DNA from: Priapulus caudatus
Taxonomy: Eukaryota > Priapulida > Priapulimorpha > Priapulimorphida > Priapulidae
Assembly: GCF_000485595.1 (NCBI RefSeq)
Contig: NW_014577087.1
Location: forward strand, 89,999-116,900
Reading direction: 5' to 3'
Length of the DNA stretch: 26,902 nt
In this document: positions 21,859 through 26,902 of the stretch, in pieces
How positions within the stretch are numbered: the stretch's first letter is position 1
Layout: each line of letters starts with the position of its first letter
Made by a program: the position numbers and the translations under genes
The notes under the pieces: generated by a model
Told to the model about the DNA's origin: nothing
Databases searched by the model: none
What the model saw: only the letters and a program-made list of their open reading frames with translations

Positions 21859-24558
21859 TTTTTGCATGTCGACGGGACGAAGCGTAATTACTGCCGGTTG
21901 TCACCGCGGGTCTTCTTTTCTTGTCTTCTCTACTGGATGAGTCACTGTTTATCGAACGAGTCTTCTCCGTCTCTTTCACACGCTCGCGCAGCGCGGTGTC
22001 TGATGAGGTACGGCATAGATATACGCGCACGCCGTGAGTGCAATCCATGCCACAGCTCCGTGTTTTATCCCCCCCCCTTTAGCAGCACGAAACTTAGTAC
22101 TTAGATTTCGCAGTCTGTACGGGATATTTGAAAAGCTAACGCAATAGCGCGTGTTTAGTCCTGGATGACGCGTACACATGTGAAACTAGGCCCGGACCGG
22201 TGTGATGTCGGATCGCATGTGCAGTCTGTACGGGGAATGTTCTCGCGTTTTTCGTGTGCGTAGGCTCACGACTAGTCACGTTCTAGTGACGACAGCCCTG
22301 GCGCAGGTGCGCACGCGGGAGAGCGGACGTGGCAATCTGACAATACGCGGCGAGGATGTGAACGTTATCGGGCAGACGTGAGTCGATGATTCAACACAAG
22401 CGTAACGGTGACAAAACGCGTGCGCGTGCGTGCGTGCGTGCGGACATGTGCAGCGTGTATTTGTATGCGTGTACACGCGTATACGTGCGTTCGAGCTTGC
22501 GTTCATTCGTTTGCGCATGTGTCGGTGCGTGTCTCTGTGTGTACCCATGGGTGTGCGTGTGCGTATGCGTATGCGTGTGCGTGTGCGTGTGCGTGTGCGT
22601 GTGCGTGTGCGTGCGCGTGCGTGTGTGCGTGAGTGAGTGACTGAGTGTGTGTTTGTGTGTGTGTGTGCGATGTGCCGCGTCGAAAGACGTTTATCACATA
22701 ATTTTGGCTTTACAATGCGGCAGTCAATGTACGCGGGCTATAGTACTAGAGCTAGGCCCTTATTAACGTTCACGTTTATTTTTAGTGCAATTTCTAAACA
22801 TGTATGACAATAATTGAGCTAGGCATCCATTAAAATTACTGCAGTTGCATTTACAGTAAATAAAGTGTAAAAAAAAGTCGTAAGATTACTTGAGTGCTAT
22901 TGTTCGTATGATATATGGTGGTCAGTTATGCTAGACACGTGCTGTAATGTCTGCTGGTAGCAATAAATTCGACGGTGTCACGTAGTAATCGCATGAACGC
23001 ATTAAAACGCGTTTAATCACATATTTATGTTCGTCAATAATTGCATTGCAGTAAATTTTCAGCGGTTTTCACAATTTAAATGCAGGTTGATTGATAATCA
23101 TCGCCATGTCATAAACTAATTGCGAGCGAATTCCCTTCGACCAAGATAACATCGAGCGCCGAGCTTACACGAGACTTACTTGACGATCCCCACACGTCTT
23201 ATCCCCCAAACACACAGTCACACGCATGTAGCATGTACGCACGCGTACACTGACGCACGCGTTCACGCGTAAACACACGCACATACCCACGCGCGTACAC
23301 ACGGACACCGATGCATGCGCGCGCGTGCTCGCACACGCGCGCCACACACGCACGCACCCACGGCGTTGATGAAATAATGAGCCTCGCCATTCGAAGTTGG
23401 AATGACACCTGCCCACTCGCCGCGCTGTGAGGAAGAGCGACAGTCGCGTGCCAGTGGCAGACATGCACTAGCTCCCACGCTGTCATGCCGCTGTCGCGTA
23501 GCTGTCAAGATGCCGAGAAAACCGAAATTACGTCGGGATTACTCATTCGGCAGGTGCATTACGGCATCAAATCTCACCTGGGTGAGTCACCCCGTGCTAC
23601 CTTGCGGTGGCAGCGGTGGGTGATGTAGGCGGATCGTGCAATCATTTCGTGCAGACGAGAGAACATAACTATTGTGAAATCTCGCGCCGGTTAAAATATG
23701 GCGTATGGTCTGACACAGTAGAGTTTTAGTATCGCACGATAAAGGTCATGTAATTAAACAACATACAGAGATGGACATGGTATGGAGCTTTGCAGAAGCA
23801 TGAAAATGGCATGAAAACACATACAGGAAATTGCATGGTATGAAACCAACCACATACAAGAAAGGACATGCTATGGAACAACGTATAATGAAGGATATGG
23901 TCTGAAAGCACATACAGGTAACGACATAGTATAAAATCAATACAGAGAAGTTCATGTTATGAAACCACATACAAGTAAATCCATGCTATGAAACCACGTA
24001 CAGGATAAAACCTATTACACGATCAACACGATAGCTTCGAAGATTCACGCGAGGACAAAGTGGCGAAAACAAGCTCATTATGAATGCAAACCTTTGTCCA
24101 GACGCAGCAGGGCTAGTGTGTACTTAGTGTGCGCGGTTTCGCAAACATTGGGAAATATAATGCTGCCCGTTCAGAATAAAAAAAACCGCTTGACCTCGCG
24201 TGAAGAGAAATGGATTATTTTTCGCCATTAATGCATCACTTCTGATAAATTTCTGAAGAGCTTTATTCATCGCACCGTCAATGAAAATACCACTTTAGCT
24301 ATTTCCGATGCAAGAAAAAAAGGTTCAAGGAATATTTTCATTGGAAATGAGGTCGGGACCGATAAAAAAATAAAAAAATAACCGACGCTATTTCAAAGAC
24401 TCTTCCCCGGCAACAAACGTCGATTGCGTCACTTTTTTGTGTCACATCTCTTTTCGCCGCCTTCGCTTTTTGTCGCGCTTTCACCATGGCGACTGGAACA
24501 GAGCACATTGTTTGCAAGCGGATTTGCATTATAGCTCATTAATTATTCCGCCATTGGT

Positions 24559-24563
<5 letters not shown>
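21859..24563 (+). repeat. 6.6-kb repeat unit, copy 3, truncated at its left end
   Basis: Matches copy 1 from 8274 to 11033. It starts in the T-run before GCATGTCGACGGG, exactly after the point where copies 1 and 2 have the 32-bp minisatellite. Differences from copy 1 are few substitutions, C-run length and absence of the local inversion. It has the same downstream CACG tract and 29-bp array. It ends with the CCGCCATTGGTAA-to-CA transition. Confidence 0.92.
23811..24016. repeat. 29-bp minisatellite, copy 3
   Basis: Seven units of the same lengths as copy 1 (206 bp in total) with one visible substitution (TTGCATGG for TTTCATGG in the first unit). The second unit keeps the 4-bp insertion. Confidence 0.9.
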
Positions 24564-24591
<28 letters not shown>

Positions 24592-24599
24592 CCAAAACA

Positions 24600-24666
<67 letters not shown>

Positions 24667-24749
24667 ACGCCACACACACACACACGACACAGCACACACA
24701 CACACACATACATTACATACACACATACACATACATACATACACACATC
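24564..24749. repeat. CA tract (left flank of X, copy R)
   Basis: CA repeats interrupted once by GGCCAAAACAAGCA near 24590 and ending in TACATACAT-containing sequence. It corresponds to the TG tract at 20164-20392 in reverse complement. Part of it may be the unit's own CA end, as in copy 1. Confidence 0.9.
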
Positions 24750-24760
24750 ATGTACAACCG

Positions 24761-24776
24761 CCCGCAGACATGCGGG
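24761..24776. other. perfect hairpin in X (copy R)
   Basis: CCCGCA (24761-24766) pairs with TGCGGG (24771-24776) around a GACA loop. Compared with copy L, one base pair is missing from the stem, one base from each side, and pairing is intact. Confidence 0.65.
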
Positions 24777-24942
24777 GCCGGCAGCACACGGCAAGCACCT
24801 CTGACACGCCCGGGCGTCAATGACAGAGAACAACCGGTTGCACTCTCGCTTCCACGAATTGCAAAGCCTCGGCCGCGGTAACGGGTTAATGACTAACAGG
24901 CGAGCAGACAGGTTCCTCTTCCTCTCCCAGCACCACCTCCCT

Positions 24943-25170
24943 CTCCCCATGCTACCTTCCTCTCTCCACGCCACCTTCCTCTCCCCACCCCACCTCCCTC
25001 TCCCCATGCTACCTTCCTCTCTCCACGCCACCTTCCTCTCCCCACCCCACCTCCCTCTCCATGCTTAACTTCCTCTCTCACGCCACATTTCCTCTCTCCA
25101 CCCCACCTCCCTCTCCCCATGCTACCTTCCTCTCCCCGCGCCACCCTCCTCTCCATACGCCACGTTCCCT
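24943..25170. repeat. 57-bp minisatellite of X (copy R)
   Basis: Four units start at 24943, 25000, 25057 and 25113 with CTCCCCATGCTACCTTCC or a variant. The third has CTCCATGCTTAACTT and the fourth is shorter. The plus strand is pyrimidine-rich. Confidence 0.88.
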
Positions 25171-25275
25171 TTCTATAGTATAAGCAGCTGTGCGCGTCGA
25201 TAGCGGGGCGAGAGACACGGCAGGAGGACGTCAATTCGTTTCTACGGCCTCATCACCCACAGACATTCACAGCGC

Positions 25276-25455
25276 ATAGCGAGAGAGGAGGAAGAGAGGG
25301 GGAGAGGAGCGAGAGATGAGAATCAAGGGGGAGAGAGTCAAGGAAAAAGAGAGCAAAAGAGAGTAACCGGGGGAAGAAAAAGTGGGAAAGAGAGAGGTGG
25401 GAAGAGAAAGAGCGAGGCAGAGTGAGAGCGAGCGAGCGCGCCCGAAAAAGGAAAT

Positions 25456-25486
<31 letters not shown>

Positions 25487-25498
25487 GAGAGAGAGAGA

Positions 25499-25552
<54 letters not shown>

Positions 25553-25572
25553 AGCGAGAGAGGAGACTGAGA
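25276..25572. repeat. GA-rich polypurine tract of X (copy R)
   Basis: GAGAGA and AAGAGA stretches with AGGAGA interruptions, the reverse complement of 19262-19600. Frames through it are Arg-Glu or Ser-Leu repeats. Confidence 0.88.
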
Positions 25573-25751
25573 GGGAGGAAATGTGCCTCGAAAAATATCG
25601 ATGCGTGATGGCATTCTAATGCGCAGCCGTCAGCACCCAAACAGAAAACAACATCGGCAATCGATGTCAAAACACGCGTCGACGTATAATCTCGATAGGA
25701 GCAGACACGGCGCGCAGACGAGCGGTACACCATACACGACGCATGCCGGGC

Positions 25752-25998
25752 GCAGACGACGGTGTACAACCATACACGCACGTATGCGCGCGCGAGACGA
25801 CGGTGTACAACCATACACGCAAACGTATGCGCGCGCAGACGACGGTGTACAACCATACACGCACGTATGCGCGCGCAGACGACGCGGGACAACCATACAC
25901 GCACGTATGCGCGCGCAGACGACGGTGTACAACCATACACGCACGTAGTGCCGCGCGCAGACGACGGTGTACAACCATACACTGCACGTAGGCGCGCG
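25752..25998. repeat. 40-bp minisatellite of X (copy R)
   Basis: Six units start with GCAGACGACGGTGTACAACC or a variant near 25752, 25792, 25835, 25875, 25915 and 25957. Each ends in CATACACGCACGTATG and a GCGC run, a 5-bp inverted pair (CATAC/GTATG) around six bases. Variant units include one with GACGCGGGACAACC at 25880-25893. Confidence 0.9.
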
Positions 25999-26100
25999 CA
26001 AATACACGCGCGCATGGAAATAAGAATCAATAGATAGCGCGCCACGCCGCGTGTGCAGCACAAGTTGACGCGTGCGCGTACCTCCCGCACCCGAACATGC

Positions 26101-26310
26101 GCGCGCGTGTGTGTGTATGGTGTGTGTGTGTGTGTGTGTGCGCGTGCGTGCGTGTGTGTGTGTGTGTGTGTGTGCGTGTGCCGTGTGTGTGTTCGTTGCG
26201 TGTGTGTGTGTGTGTGTGTGTGTGCGTGTGTGGTTGCGTGTGCTGTGTGTGTGTGTTGCGCGCGCGTGTGTGCGGTGTGTGTGTGTGTGTGCGGCTGCGT
26301 GCATGTGTGC

Positions 26311-26350
<40 letters not shown>

Positions 26351-26682
26351 GTGTGTGTGTATATTGTGTATGTGTGTGTGTGTTGTGTGATTGTGTGTGT
26401 ATTGTGTGTATGTTGTGTGTGTGTGTGTTGTCGCGTGTGTGTGTGTTGTGTGTGTGGTGTGTATGGTGTGTGTGTGTTGTGTGTGTGTGGTGTGTGTGTG
26501 CGTGTACGTGCGTGTGTATGTGTGTGTGTGGCGGCGTGCGTGCATGTGTGCGTGCGTGTGTGTGTGTGTGTGCGTGTGCGGTGGCGTGTGTTGTGTGTGT
26601 GTGCTGGCGCAGCGCGCGTGTGTGTGTGTGTGTGTGTGTGTGTTGCGTGCGTGCATGTGTACGCGGTGTGTGTGTGTGTGTG

Positions 26683-26718
<36 letters not shown>

Positions 26719-26781
26719 ATGTGTGTGTGTGTGCCGTGTGTGTGTGTATGTGTGTGTGTATGTGTGCGCGCGCGCGTGTGT

Positions 26782-26821
<40 letters not shown>

Positions 26822-26902
26822 TGGTTGCGTGTTGCTGTCGTTGCGCGTGCGTGTGTGTGTGTGTGTGTGTGTGTAGTGTGTGTATGTGTGTGTGTGTGTT
26901 GT
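26101..26902. repeat. long interrupted TG tract (right flank of X, copy R), open at window end
   Basis: At least 800 bp of TG repeats with GCGTGCGT, TGTTG and TGTGG interruptions, running off the window. Its first part matches the reverse complement of 18600-18730. Cys-Val frames through it are artefacts. Confidence 0.92.

Larger units (their letters stand above)
24750..26100 (-). repeat. element X, copy R, inverted
   Basis: Reverse complement of 18731-20160, in order: the hairpin region (24761-24776), spacer, 57-bp minisatellite, GA-rich tract, spacer, 40-bp minisatellite, and GAATCAATAGATAG to CCGAACATGCGCGC at the end. It is about 80 bp shorter than copy L, mostly because copy L carries extra single bases. 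Confidence 0.9.

Noticed and set aside
1-26902. Retrotransposon, rDNA or telomeric repeats
   Set aside because: I see no reverse transcriptase or transposase frame, no recognisable rRNA sequence, and no TTAGG-type tandem array in the window.

Overview
This is about 27 kb of eukaryotic, repeat-dominated, apparently non-coding DNA. I found no protein-coding gene, rRNA, tRNA or transposon ORF that I can defend. Long perfect dinucleotide tracts, abundant CTG/CCG/TTG and GTGCG simple sequence, undepleted CpG and a 10-N scaffold gap point to an animal genome assembly. The style fits an arthropod, perhaps a hymenopteran insect, but no gene confirms this. Nearly all long open frames lie in simple or minisatellite repeats that lack stops in several frames.

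Layout. Positions 1-4440 are unique flank: a GTGCG-rich patch, AT-rich non-coding DNA, a (GA)n tract with a purine-rich tail (1439-1770), and a 15-bp minisatellite that switches strand twice (3160-4130). Positions 4441-11115 hold copy 1 of a unit of about 6.6 kb. In order it contains a CTG/CCG/TTG tract, about 2.8 kb of non-repetitive DNA, a 32-bp minisatellite whose units carry a perfect hairpin, a GTGCG tract, a CACG tract, a 29-bp minisatellite, and a terminal (CA)n. A 10-N gap (11116-11125) joins it to copy 2 (11126-17752). Copy 3 (21859-24563) is truncated at its left end and abuts an unrelated 31-bp minisatellite (21050-21857).

Copies 2 and 3 are each followed by the same 1.4-kb element, here called X. 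It lies in opposite orientations: 18731-20160 and, reverse-complemented, 24750-26100. Each X has an interrupted CA tract on its left and a TG tract on its right. The long tract always belongs to the same end of X, so the whole cassette (tract, X, tract) has flipped. X contains a 40-bp minisatellite, a polypyrimidine tract, a 57-bp minisatellite and a small hairpin.

The most unusual observations are: (1) the X cassette in both orientations between microsatellites; (2) a 104-bp inversion with duplicated flanks in copy 1 (9031-9225), which looks like a template switch; (3) a hairpin in X whose two copies differ by loss of one base pair, one base from each arm; (4) hairpin-bearing minisatellites that change size and composition between copies. 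A strong caution applies: about 14866-20160 carries dense single-base indels against its homologues, like uncorrected long-read sequence, and the gap plus near-identical copies raise the possibility of false duplication. No genes can be said to work together here; the interest is in repeat architecture.
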